Assembly (NCBI GenBank): GCA_947475495.1
Contig: CANJNX010000051.1
Location: 1 to 6,409 of the forward strand
Length of the DNA: 6,409 nt
From: Comamonadaceae bacterium
GTDB lineage: Bacteria; Pseudomonadota; Gammaproteobacteria; Burkholderiales; Burkholderiaceae_C
Reading direction: 5' to 3'
Shown: in pieces, positions 1 through 6,184 of the stretch
How positions within the stretch are numbered: position 1 is the stretch's first letter
Layout of the letters: each line of letters begins with the position of its first letter
Translations under genes and position numbers: made by a program
Notes under the pieces: generated by a model
Databases searched by the model: none
Seen by the model: only the letters and a program-made list of their open reading frames with translations
What the model was told of the DNA's origin: nothing

Positions 1-183
1 GCCGGCCCGGCCAAAGCCTTGTCAGTCACTTTCGCCATTCCCGTGTTTGCTGTTCTTTATGGCGTAGTTCTTTTAGGAGAAACAGTGACACCTTGGATGG
101 TGGGCTGCGGCCTGGTAATCGTGCTGGGAACTACGCTGTCCACGGGGATACTGAAATTGCCTATTCTTGGATGGTCTAAATAA
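1..183 (+). CDS. EamA/DMT-family transporter, C-terminal fragment (cut by window edge)
   Basis: Frame 1 is open from the first base to a TAA at 181-183 and gives 60 residues; the start lies outside the window. The visible part looks like the end of the second EamA repeat of a drug/metabolite transporter. It has a helix beginning AGPAKALSVTFAIPVFAVLY, the short 'LLGETVT' loop typical of the last EamA hairpin, and a final hydrophobic helix (WMVGCGLVIVLGTTLSTGIL) ending in a short polar tail. Members are inner-membrane proteins of about 300 residues with ten helices that export small metabolites; the substrate cannot be told from this fragment. The gene converges on the glycerate kinase, and the two coding regions overlap by 8 bp (176-183), leaving no room for a separate terminator. 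It is not the same gene as the complete EamA protein at 4555-5472. Confidence 0.85.
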   Translation, partial: AGPAKALSVTFAIPVFAVLYGVVLLGETVTPWMVGCGLVIVLGTTLSTGILKLPILGWSK

Positions 184-1453
184 GCAAGATCGCCCGAAAG
201 TCATTCACATTGGTATGCGTAGGCCCTGTGACCAGTGCATCCCCGAGGCGCTCAAAAAAAGTATGCGCATCGTTGGTATCGAGAAACGCCACCGGATCCA
301 TCCCTAAGGCACGCGCACGCTCCAAGGTTTGGGGATCGATGAAGGCACCCGCAACGTCCTCTTGCCCGTCAACACCGTCGGTATCTGCAGCCAATGCGTG
401 TATGCCGTTCGTGCCCCGAAGTGCCAACGCAAGAGCCAAGGCGAACTCGACATTTCTACCGCCCCTGCCCTTGCCCCGCACGGTCACTGTTGTCTCTCCA
501 CCAGAGAGCAAGACGCAGGGCTTAGAAAAAGGCTGATCCGTACGCGCGCACTGCAATGCCAGCGCGGCCAACACTTTGCCTACTTCACGCGATTCGCCCT
601 CCATCGCGTCACTCAGAATATATGCATGCAATCCCGCAGCGCGGGCTACATCAGCGGCGGCCTCTAAAGCCATTTGTGGAGTTGCAATCAGGCGACTCTC
701 TGCGCGTGACATCCGTGGGTCAGCCGACTTCATAGTTTCGCCAGCGCCAGTCTCTAAAACATGGCGGGCAAACACGGGAAGCTCAATCGCATACCTGCGC
801 ACAATGGCCAAGGCATCGGCGCAGCTGGTGGGATCTGCAACGGTAGGGCCGGAAGCAATATCCATGGGGTTATCCCCTGGAACGTCCGACAACAACAGAG
901 TTAAAACGCGTGCGGGATAGCACTCTGCAGCCAAACGTCCGCCTTTGATGGCTGATAGATGGCGACGCACACAATTCATCTCTGATATCGATGCGCCTGA
1001 CTTCAACAGCGCCACATTGATGGCTTGTTTGTCTTCCAGGCTGATTCCTTCCAGCGGCAAGGGCAAAAGCGCCGAACCCCCACCAGAGATCAGACACAAC
1101 ACCACATCGTCTTCGCTCAAATGGCGAACGCGCTTAAGAATTGCCTCAGCGGCCTGTAAGCCTTTGGCGTCCGGTACGGGGTGTGAGGCTTCTACGATAT
1201 CGATATGTTGGCATTCCACCCCATAGCCATACCGCGTAACCACCAAACCTTCCAACGGCCCCGTCCAGTGGTCTTCTACCGCACGCGCCATCGCAGCTGA
1301 CGCCTTTCCAGCACCAATCACGATGAGCCTGCCTTTGGGAGGTGAAGGCAGATGCGCAGGTACACACAAAGCAGGTTGGGCGCTGGCGACTGCAGCACGG
1401 AACATGCGTTCTAAAAGCGCTTTAGCGTCGCTCGCGGTCAGTAAAGTGCGCAT
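176..1453 (-). CDS. ttuD: Glycerate 2-kinase (DUF4147/MOFRL family, GckA/TtuD type)
   Basis: A 425-residue protein of full family length. It is expected to phosphorylate D-glycerate with ATP to 2-phosphoglycerate in the cytosol. The N-terminal DUF4147 Rossmann-like domain shows GAGKASAAMA (47-56), whose lysine is at the position of the family's catalytic Lys, then EASHPVPD (88-95), SGGGSALL (123-130) and SDVPGD (189-194). The C-terminal MOFRL domain shows LSGGETTV (316-323), GRGGRNVEFAL (339-349), DTDGVDG (357-363) and the closing GPTHTNVND (410-418). The gene lies 22 bp downstream of the hydroxyacid dehydrogenase on the same strand. There is no good Shine-Dalgarno before the ATG, so translation may be coupled to that gene. 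Proteins of this family from tartrate operons are often called hydroxypyruvate reductase in old annotations; the sequence is that of a kinase. The symbol rests on family resemblance only; gckA is an equally fair name. Confidence 0.93.
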   Translation of the reverse strand: MRTLLTASDAKALLERMFRAAVASAQPALCVPAHLPSPPKGRLIVIGAGKASAAMARAVEDHWTGPLEGLVVTRYGYGVECQHIDIVEASHPVPDAKGLQAAEAILKRVRHLSEDDVVLCLISGGGSALLPLPLEGISLEDKQAINVALLKSGASISEMNCVRRHLSAIKGGRLAAECYPARVLTLLLSDVPGDNPMDIASGPTVADPTSCADALAIVRRYAIELPVFARHVLETGAGETMKSADPRMSRAESRLIATPQMALEAAADVARAAGLHAYILSDAMEGESREVGKVLAALALQCARTDQPFSKPCVLLSGGETTVTVRGKGRGGRNVEFALALALALRGTNGIHALAADTDGVDGQEDVAGAFIDPQTLERARALGMDPVAFLDTNDAHTFFERLGDALVTGPTHTNVNDFRAILLI

Positions 1454-1475
1454 TTTTGATTATTCAAAAGTCAGC

Positions 1476-2456
1476 TTAAGGATTTGCGCACTTACCACCC
1501 TCTGCCAAACCAAAATGGGCGGCAACGCCGTCTAAGACGAGCATGCCCATGGCTGTGCGAACCTCTGCGGTCGCACTGCCAATATGGGGCAACAAGGTAG
1601 TTCGCTCTAATGCCAACCAGCGTGGATCAATGTGCGGCTCATTGCGATAAACATCCATGGCCACGCCGCCGAGTCTGCCGGTTGCGGCATGGGCAAAGAA
1701 TGCTTCTTCGTCGACCAAATCCCCCCGGGCTACGTTGACCACCATGGCTTGGTCTGGCAGCAACGCCAGTCGCGCTGCATTGATAGAGCCACGCAACTGC
1801 GCGGTTGCAGGCGCACAAATGCACAAAATATCGCTGTGCGCTACAAGGCTGTCGAGCGTCGAATGGAACTGCGCGCCCTGTGATTTTTCTGCTGGCAGTT
1901 GTGAGCGGTTATGGTAGTGAATCGACAGACCAAAAGGACGGGCACGATCGGCTACGGCCTGGCCTATGCGCCCCATTCCAAAAATTCCAAGACGCAACCC
2001 CTGCAAAGACCGCCCCAGCATGGACTTAGGCGCCCAACGTCCCCAGCGTTTCTCTCGGAGCGTTTTTTCAACGGTACTTGTATCGCGCGCGGCGGCGATG
2101 ATCAAAAACAAAGTTAAATCTGCCACTGCTTGCGTCAGCACATCGGGCGTATGAAAAACTTTCAGCCCACGTTGAGAAGCCGCTTGCAAATCCACATGGT
2201 CTGTTCCCACCGAATAGGTGCCCAGTACTTTGATCGAATCGGGCAGTGCGCCCATCGTTTCTGCGTTGAGCTTGTCGCCTGGCATCACAATCAAAGCATC
2301 CATGCCCGCCACATTTTTCAATAAGGCGTCTCCAATCGCAGCGTCTTCGCGCCAGATGGTCAGATCAAATAACTGTTGCGCGCGTTCTATCACGGCATCG
2401 GGCGGAACACCCGTGATAAGCAGTCGAGGTTTGGGAGTTGTTAGCTCAGAGTTCAT
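1476..2456 (-). CDS. D-isomer-specific 2-hydroxyacid dehydrogenase (glyoxylate/hydroxypyruvate reductase type)
   Basis: A 326-residue cytosolic oxidoreductase of normal family length. The substrate domain is split (about 1-105 and 295-326) around the nucleotide-binding domain. Visible signatures are VGTDHVDL (83-90), the dinucleotide motif GMGRIG (160-165), NVARGDLVDE (241-250) with catalytic Arg244, DVYRNEP (268-274) with the Glu of the relay at 273, and LLPHIGSAT (288-296) with catalytic His291. After the second beta strand the sequence is YHNRS (181-185), with no acidic residue; in this family that usually means NADPH rather than NADH. With the glycerate kinase immediately downstream, the likely reaction is reduction of hydroxypyruvate and/or glyoxylate to D-glycerate or glycolate. 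Its ATG overlaps the stop of the upstream crotonase gene (ATGA, 2453-2456), which implies co-transcription and coupled translation. Which 2-keto acid is preferred is inferred from context, not from the sequence. Confidence 0.9.
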   Translation of the reverse strand: MNSELTTPKPRLLITGVPPDAVIERAQQLFDLTIWREDAAIGDALLKNVAGMDALIVMPGDKLNAETMGALPDSIKVLGTYSVGTDHVDLQAASQRGLKVFHTPDVLTQAVADLTLFLIIAAARDTSTVEKTLREKRWGRWAPKSMLGRSLQGLRLGIFGMGRIGQAVADRARPFGLSIHYHNRSQLPAEKSQGAQFHSTLDSLVAHSDILCICAPATAQLRGSINAARLALLPDQAMVVNVARGDLVDEEAFFAHAATGRLGGVAMDVYRNEPHIDPRWLALERTTLLPHIGSATAEVRTAMGMLVLDGVAAHFGLAEGGKCANP

Positions 2457-3496
2457 TTCTTTTTTCCGCGTTTTTTACTGATATCGCTAGACCACTGCGA
2501 GCGAGCGCCCTTTTTTGGCGGGCTCATGAATGCATCACCCAAATTACCGGGCCCAGGTTCAGGGATAGGACGTCCACTGTCGCGCCACTCGACGGCGGCT
2601 GCAAACCCATAGGTCTCAGCATAGCGTTTAAACCAAAGGCCCTCGGGTGAGTGCCGGGTAATTCCGTCAAACACATTGGCAAACATCTGCGTTTGCTCCA
2701 AGCCCATCGCATCGATGGCTTGGTTGATTACCAGCTTGAGCATCATGAGTTGGTTTTTGGGAACCCCTGCAATGCGGTCTGCTAATTTCTTTACCGTCGC
2801 ATCCAACTTTGCCAGCGGCGCGACTTCCGTCGCCAGCCCCCATTCATACGCTTGCTTTCCAGTAATCAAATCGCCCGTGAGCATCAAGCGCTTGGCCCGC
2901 ATGGCACCCAAACGGTAAACCCACATGGCCGGACTCGGGCAGCCCCACACCCGCACTGGCATATAGCCGATTCGGGCTTTGTCCTCCATCACAATGAAGT
3001 CGCAACAGGTGGCGATATCACTCCCCCCGGCAGCGGCATAGCCGTGTACCCGGGCAATTGTGGGTTTATAGGACCGCCACAGGCTCATGAAGTCTTCGGT
3101 ATTTTTCTTCATGAATTTGTAGTCCAACATCGGGTCCCAGGGCATGGGCTGAGTGATGATGTTGGTGGGGTCGCCTTCCGCATAGTGCTTCAGGTCGTAC
3201 CCCGCACAAAATGCATCGCCCGCTCCGCGCACGACGATCACGTGCACCCGATCATCGGCGTTCGCTGCGTCAACGGCTAGGCGAATTTCTCCCGGCATGT
3301 CGTCATTGATCGCGTTCAATCGCTCAGGGCGGTTGAGCGTGATCGTTGCGATACGCCCCTCCACGGCGATGGTGAGCGTAGAGTATTTTTTGTCGGCTTT
3401 TTTACTGGCCAGCCGGTCCCCTAAAACTACTTTTTTGCTAGCCGCTTTGGGCTTCGATTGAACGGGGGAAATAGATTTTTTAGGTACTGTCGCCAT
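2453..3496 (-). CDS. Atypical enoyl-CoA hydratase/isomerase (crotonase) family protein with basic tails
   Basis: A 347-residue protein from the chosen start. The crotonase fold spans about residues 37-260, and the remainder is a long C-terminal region. Residues 1-37 are rich in Lys, Ser and Ala, and the protein ends KKRGKKK, so both tails are strongly basic. The oxyanion-hole elements are present: FCAGYDL (96-102) and AAGGSD (155-160). The residue matching the first catalytic Glu of classical hydratases is Asp160, and the second catalytic Glu has no counterpart in YMPVRVWG (178-185). Simple enoyl-CoA hydration is therefore doubtful, and another acyl-CoA reaction is possible. The ATG at 3496 is preferred because GGAG lies six bases before it; an in-frame ATG at 3508 would add four residues but has a hairpin where its ribosome site should be. 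It is first of three co-directional genes, with a 4-bp overlap to the reductase. Confidence 0.85.
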   Translation of the reverse strand: MATVPKKSISPVQSKPKAASKKVVLGDRLASKKADKKYSTLTIAVEGRIATITLNRPERLNAINDDMPGEIRLAVDAANADDRVHVIVVRGAGDAFCAGYDLKHYAEGDPTNIITQPMPWDPMLDYKFMKKNTEDFMSLWRSYKPTIARVHGYAAAGGSDIATCCDFIVMEDKARIGYMPVRVWGCPSPAMWVYRLGAMRAKRLMLTGDLITGKQAYEWGLATEVAPLAKLDATVKKLADRIAGVPKNQLMMLKLVINQAIDAMGLEQTQMFANVFDGITRHSPEGLWFKRYAETYGFAAAVEWRDSGRPIPEPGPGNLGDAFMSPPKKGARSQWSSDISKKRGKKK

Positions 3497-3502
3497 CGTT
3501 GT

Positions 3503-3506
3503 CTCC
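3503..3506 (-). promoter_or_regulatory. Shine-Dalgarno GGAG that decides the crotonase start
   Basis: Read on the minus strand, GGAG is followed by ACAACG and then ATG at 3496. The 6-base spacing is good for a ribosome site. The upstream in-frame ATG (3508) overlaps this motif and has no comparable purine run before it. Confidence 0.6.
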
Positions 3507-3512
3507 ATGTCG

Positions 3513-3536
3513 AAAGCAGCAAAAATCTGCTGCTTT
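3513..3536 (-). promoter_or_regulatory. Perfect 9-bp hairpin in the crotonase leader / intergenic region
   Basis: The arms AAAGCAGCA and TGCTGCTTT are exact inverted repeats around a 6-base loop. On the minus-strand transcript the hairpin ends six bases before the GGAG of the crotonase gene. It lies in the 77-bp gap (3509-3585) after the LprI-like gene, which is transcribed in the same direction. It could be a leader element affecting translation or stability, or a weak terminator for the upstream gene. Only three T residues follow the stem on the minus strand, so a strong intrinsic terminator is unlikely. Confidence 0.45.
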
Positions 3537-3585
3537 TACTGAACAACTGGTTTGTACCACGCTTGTGGCCGTGCCTGAAAAGCGG

Positions 3586-4020
3586 CTATTCGATTGAAGC
3601 GCTTTTACTGGACTCCACCATCTGAATGTAATTGGACAGAAGAATCACGCGGTCTTTGGTGATGCTTCCTATTTTTCTGATGCCCTGGATTGGATTAGAG
3701 ATTCCAGCTTGGACTTTGGAAAAAATAGTTTGCATTAATCGTATTTCTGCATCCCTTTGGTGCGCCCATTGCTTTTGCGATTTACGCAAAGCCGTTTGCT
3801 CATCCTCGGACAACAGCATCATGAGGACGTTGTACTTAGACATCAACTCGACATCCCACAGCTTTTCAGACTGCAATGAGCAAGCAGCCACGCCAGGAAA
3901 TGTGGGTTTTTTTGCAATGCACTCTTCTAAAATACGATCGATCGGCCCATCTGCAGCCCAGGAAACCTGAACCCAAAGTCCGCCCATAACAGCGGCAATG
4001 ATTACAATTAATTTATGCAT
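3586..4020 (-). CDS. Secreted LprI-like protein (DUF1311 family)
   Basis: From the chosen ATG the protein has 144 residues. Residues 1-22 form a signal peptide: a short basic start (MHK), a hydrophobic core and the cleavage site SWA|AD. The mature part has the DUF1311/LprI pattern: two cysteines (34 and 47), LWDVELMSKYNVLM (54-67) matching the usual 'aD..LN..Y' helix, and LRKSQKQWAHQRDAE (78-92) matching 'L..sQr.W...RDa'. The family is periplasmic; the founding LprI protein inhibits lysozyme, but most members have no known role, so no activity is asserted here. The frame stays open upstream, with an ATG at 4071 (weak GAAG before it) and a TTG at 4080. These would put 17-20 polar residues ahead of the signal peptide, so 4020 is preferred, though it has no clear ribosome site. 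Base composition is AT-richer than the metabolic genes. Confidence 0.75.
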   Translation of the reverse strand: MHKLIVIIAAVMGGLWVQVSWAADGPIDRILEECIAKKPTFPGVAACSLQSEKLWDVELMSKYNVLMMLLSEDEQTALRKSQKQWAHQRDAEIRLMQTIFSKVQAGISNPIQGIRKIGSITKDRVILLSNYIQMVESSKSASIE

Positions 4021-4124
4021 ACAATTTACGAATTCAATGGATTTCTTACGGGTTTGTAATTCACTATACATTGGCTTCAAAAAATTTGAGTGACTTTCAA
4101 AACATAATTACAAAAATTTAACCC
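4021..4124. promoter_or_regulatory. AT-rich divergent promoter region between LprI-like gene and unknown membrane-protein gene
   Basis: The two 60-base lines covering this region (4021-4140) are each about 32% GC, the lowest in the window, and genes leave it in both directions. On the plus strand TTGAGT (4086-4091), a 17-base spacer and TACAAA (4109-4114) make a passable sigma70-type pair, each box matching four of six. On the minus strand TATAGT (4068-4063) is a good -10 box with no clear -35; if used, transcription would start inside the longer version of the LprI-like frame, favouring the shorter start at 4020. These are pattern matches by eye. Confidence 0.35.
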
Positions 4125-4535
4125 ATGGGCCAATCTGAGCTATTCATCGTCGCGATCTTGACAGTTTTATTGCTCATCCTGACGGCAATAGCTGTTTACA
4201 TCCACAGGCGTGGTTTGCATGCCCAGCAAAATTTCATTAGCGCACTGCAGCAATCCCAGCCGCGCGTTGCGATAGATGCCAGTCGCAGCCAAACCAACCA
4301 ATTCCTCATTCCAAACCATTACGCGCTTTTTCAGAAAAGCAGCAGAACTTTTTTAATGGTTTTTGGCCCTTTGGAAGTCATTCAAAATGCGGATGCCTTG
4401 CCTTATGGGAAGGTCATTCACAAGAAGTTTCATAGCAAGTACAACAGCGACGACTTCGATGAAATTGCAGAATTGGTAGCCCAGAAAAGTACCACTCCTC
4501 AGGCTCATGAGATTCGCAAAATAATCGCGTCTTAA
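4125..4535 (+). CDS. Hypothetical single-pass membrane protein, 136 residues
   Basis: I do not recognise a family. Residues about 7-27 (FIVAILTVLLLILTAIAVYIH) form one hydrophobic helix, followed by RR at 28-29, so the short N-terminus should face the periplasm and the remaining roughly 108 residues the cytoplasm. That domain begins with a Gln-rich stretch (33-46). It continues into a mixed part with possible beta segments (FLMVFGPLEVI, 76-86) and ends in a charged helix (DDFDEIAELVAQ, 109-120). The N-terminal helix plus soluble domain resembles many envelope accessory proteins but does not indicate a function. The start is the first ATG in the frame after the AT-rich promoter region; no clear Shine-Dalgarno precedes it. 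It diverges from the LprI-like gene and converges on the EamA transporter, leaving only 19 bp between stops. Support as a real gene comes from the well-formed membrane segment and lack of a competing frame. Confidence 0.65.
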   Translation: MGQSELFIVAILTVLLLILTAIAVYIHRRGLHAQQNFISALQQSQPRVAIDASRSQTNQFLIPNHYALFQKSSRTFLMVFGPLEVIQNADALPYGKVIHKKFHSKYNSDDFDEIAELVAQKSTTPQAHEIRKIIAS

Positions 4536-4554
4536 CTTCGCACAAGAGCCGTGT

Positions 4555-5472
4555 TTAGACCTTTTGATTTGTTGGCCAAAGCACGCTGGCGATTGCAACC
4601 ATCACAAACACCATGGCCGACCAGTCTTGCCAATGCGGCATTTCCCCCGTAATCACCGTTGCGCTCAGTGTTCCTACTAATGGGATCGCCATGATGCTCA
4701 TGGCACTGGTGGACGCTGGCAGGTCGCGTGCCATGCCAAACCAAATCAACTGCGCAAAGCCGTAATTAATAAACACGCCATAGGCCAAGCTGCCCCACAT
4801 CGTTGGAGAGAACGTACTGGGCTTAGGTAAAGGGTCCAGCGATAACGCCAACGCCCAAACGACGAAGCTGCCAAGCAGCAGCATCCAAACCGTAACAACC
4901 AAGGGCGAGAGCGTGAGATGCGCACGCCGAAACATCAGCGTGCCCAAGGCCCAAGAGAAGGCAGCGCCCAACATCCACGCAACACCGATGGGGCGCCCAG
5001 ACAGGCCTTGGATTTCGTGCCACAACAACAGGCCAATAGCCATCCCAACACACAACACGGCCAAGCGCACGCGCGCAGTCACGCGCTCGCCAAAAAAGAA
5101 GGCACCGATAAGCACAGTGAAAATCGGCATGGTAAAGCCTAAGATCGCAGCGCGACCCGAGGCTAACTCCTGCACTCCGAAGATGGACATGGTGTGCCAG
5201 CCCAGCACATTGGGCAATCCCAGCACAGCGATGGACAACCACTCGCGTCCCACAGGGCGCATGCGTTCGCCCTTTAGCGCTACGTAAATGAATAGCCCGA
5301 TCGCTCCGAGCAACATGGTACTGGCACGAAAGTACAGTGGGCTGATCTGCTGAAGCGAGAGCTTCATCATTGGCCAGTTGACACCCCACATCAGCGTAAG
5401 TGCCACCAGCGCCACGAGTTGACGACGAGAAATCACAGGGGAAAGGCCAAGACATTCATTCGCATGTGGCAA
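4555..5472 (-). CDS. EamA/DMT-family transporter (complete)
   Basis: A 305-residue inner-membrane protein made of two EamA repeats and about ten helices. The first repeat opens with LTLMWGVNWPMMKLSL (25-40), the typical 'WG.nw...k' signature, and PLYFRASTMLLGAI (45-58). It closes with ASGRAAILGFTMPIFTVLIG (104-123) and FFFGERVT (125-132). The second repeat starts near IGVAWMLGAAFSWALGTLMF (162-181) and ends with ASTSAMSIMAIPLVGTL (253-269) and VITGEMPHWQDW (273-284), the family's usual last hairpin. Members export amino acids, nucleosides or other metabolites; the substrate is not predictable. The start is uncertain. The longest frame begins with TTG at 5472, while GTG at 5436 would give MISRRQLVAL, more like typical family N-termini. 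Neither has a visible ribosome site. It diverges from the DUF1993 gene with a 73-bp gap. Confidence 0.88.
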   Translation of the reverse strand: MPHANECLGLSPVISRRQLVALVALTLMWGVNWPMMKLSLQQISPLYFRASTMLLGAIGLFIYVALKGERMRPVGREWLSIAVLGLPNVLGWHTMSIFGVQELASGRAAILGFTMPIFTVLIGAFFFGERVTARVRLAVLCVGMAIGLLLWHEIQGLSGRPIGVAWMLGAAFSWALGTLMFRRAHLTLSPLVVTVWMLLLGSFVVWALALSLDPLPKPSTFSPTMWGSLAYGVFINYGFAQLIWFGMARDLPASTSAMSIMAIPLVGTLSATVITGEMPHWQDWSAMVFVMVAIASVLWPTNQKV

Positions 5473-5545
5473 AGTATGGCATGGGTTGAGATTTAGCGAT
5501 CAAACGCAGCCATGAGAAAATGCAGCTTTTAAACAGAAAGTAACT

Positions 5546-6052
5546 ATGTCCATCTCAATGTACCAAGCCAGCGTGCCTCGTATTGTCAACATGTTGACTA
5601 ATCTAAGCCATCTGTTGGATAAGGCCCAAGCCCACATTGAAACTAAGAAATGGAATGAGTCTGCTGTTACTCAGTTTCGTCTTTACCCGGACATGTTGCC
5701 TATGTCACGTCAAGTTCAAATTGCTTGCGATACCGCCAAAGGCGTTGTCGCTAGGCTTGCAGGTGTAGACATCCCTGTTTATGAAGACAACGAAGTCACC
5801 CTGTCTGATTTAAAACAACGAGTTGCGAAGACCATGGCGTTTGTCGAAGGCTTCAAGCCAGCACAAATTGATGGAACTGAAGACAAGGACATCATCACCA
5901 AGCGCGGTGACGTAGAGACCCATTACAAGGGCATGCAGTTTTTACTTAACCACGCTATGCCAAATATCTATTTTCATGTCACTGCTGTTTACACCATCTT
6001 GCGTCACAACGGCATAGAAATTGGCAAGCGCGACTATTTGGGTAAGGTTTGA
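5546..6052 (+). CDS. DUF1993 family protein
   Basis: A 168-residue soluble protein matching the DUF1993 family over its whole length. The N-terminal helix MSISMYQASVPRIVNMLTNL (1-20) is followed by FRLYPDMLPMSRQV (44-57), a segment with ARLAGVDIPVYEDNEVTLSDL (69-89), and the C-terminal block AMPNIYFHVTAVYTILRHNG (137-156) with IGKRDYLG (159-166). These match the family's strongly conserved 'LYPDM', 'PN.YFH...AY.ILRhnG' and 'GK.DYLG' motifs. The family is predicted to form a helical bundle related to DinB/YfiT-like proteins and has no established biochemical role. The conserved histidines (143 and 153) could bind metal, but that is inference. The first ATG is used; the only purine-rich stretch ahead of it is AGAAAG, a weak ribosome site. 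No neighbour suggests a function. Confidence 0.9.
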   Translation: MSISMYQASVPRIVNMLTNLSHLLDKAQAHIETKKWNESAVTQFRLYPDMLPMSRQVQIACDTAKGVVARLAGVDIPVYEDNEVTLSDLKQRVAKTMAFVEGFKPAQIDGTEDKDIITKRGDVETHYKGMQFLLNHAMPNIYFHVTAVYTILRHNGIEIGKRDYLGKV

Positions 6053-6165
6053 TCGGTAACGCCAAAATTCGCCCAGTGGCCTTGCCCAAAGCCTGCATTT
6101 AAATACCTGTATTTCTTGTATTGAAAATGCTAATCTGGGGCAAAAAAGAACTGCGGGGAAAATAT

Positions 6166-6184
6166 GGGGACAGTGAATTCTGTC
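6166..6184. repeat. Imperfect palindrome GGGGACAG-N6-CTGTC (REP-like half element)
   Basis: GACAG (6169-6173) and CTGTC (6180-6184) are exact inverted repeats around TGAATT. The left arm is extended by GGG, but the right arm reads TGGG where a full palindrome would have CCC. From memory, GGGGACAG...CTGTCCCC-like palindromes are dispersed in many proteobacteria and often linked to REP-associated (RAYT) transposases. Only one copy is present here, so assignment to such a family is tentative. Confidence 0.3.

Noticed and set aside
210..1226. Several open frames of 93-114 codons on the plus strand across the glycerate kinase gene
   Set aside because: They are shadows of a well-supported 425-residue kinase on the other strand. 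Their translations are low-complexity Ser/Arg/Ala-rich with no domain or ribosome site.
2852..3280. 142-codon plus-strand frame opposite the crotonase
   Set aside because: It is fully inside the crotonase gene on the opposite strand. The His/Gly/Pro-rich translation shows no recognisable motif and there is no plausible promoter or ribosome site.
3632..3970. 112-codon plus-strand frame opposite the LprI-like gene
   Set aside because: It lies opposite a gene with a signal peptide and family motifs; its own translation resembles nothing known to me.
4536..4554. Terminator between the convergent membrane-protein and EamA genes
   Set aside because: The 19-bp gap and its flanks contain no stable stem followed by a T-run.
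4823..5455. 210-codon minus-strand frame inside the EamA gene
   Set aside because: It is the +1-type shadow of the transporter, rich in Cys, Arg and Trp. The overlapping frame carries full EamA signatures.
5473..5545. Promoters in the gap between the EamA and DUF1993 genes
   Set aside because: Promoters must lie near here for two divergent genes, but hexamer pairs such as TTGAGA or TTGATC lack a -10 box at proper spacing, so none is called.
6053..6165. Possible small gene or promoter downstream of the DUF1993 gene
   Set aside because: I saw no coding signal, no paired -35/-10 boxes with acceptable spacing, and no hairpin followed by a T-run before the REP-like motif.
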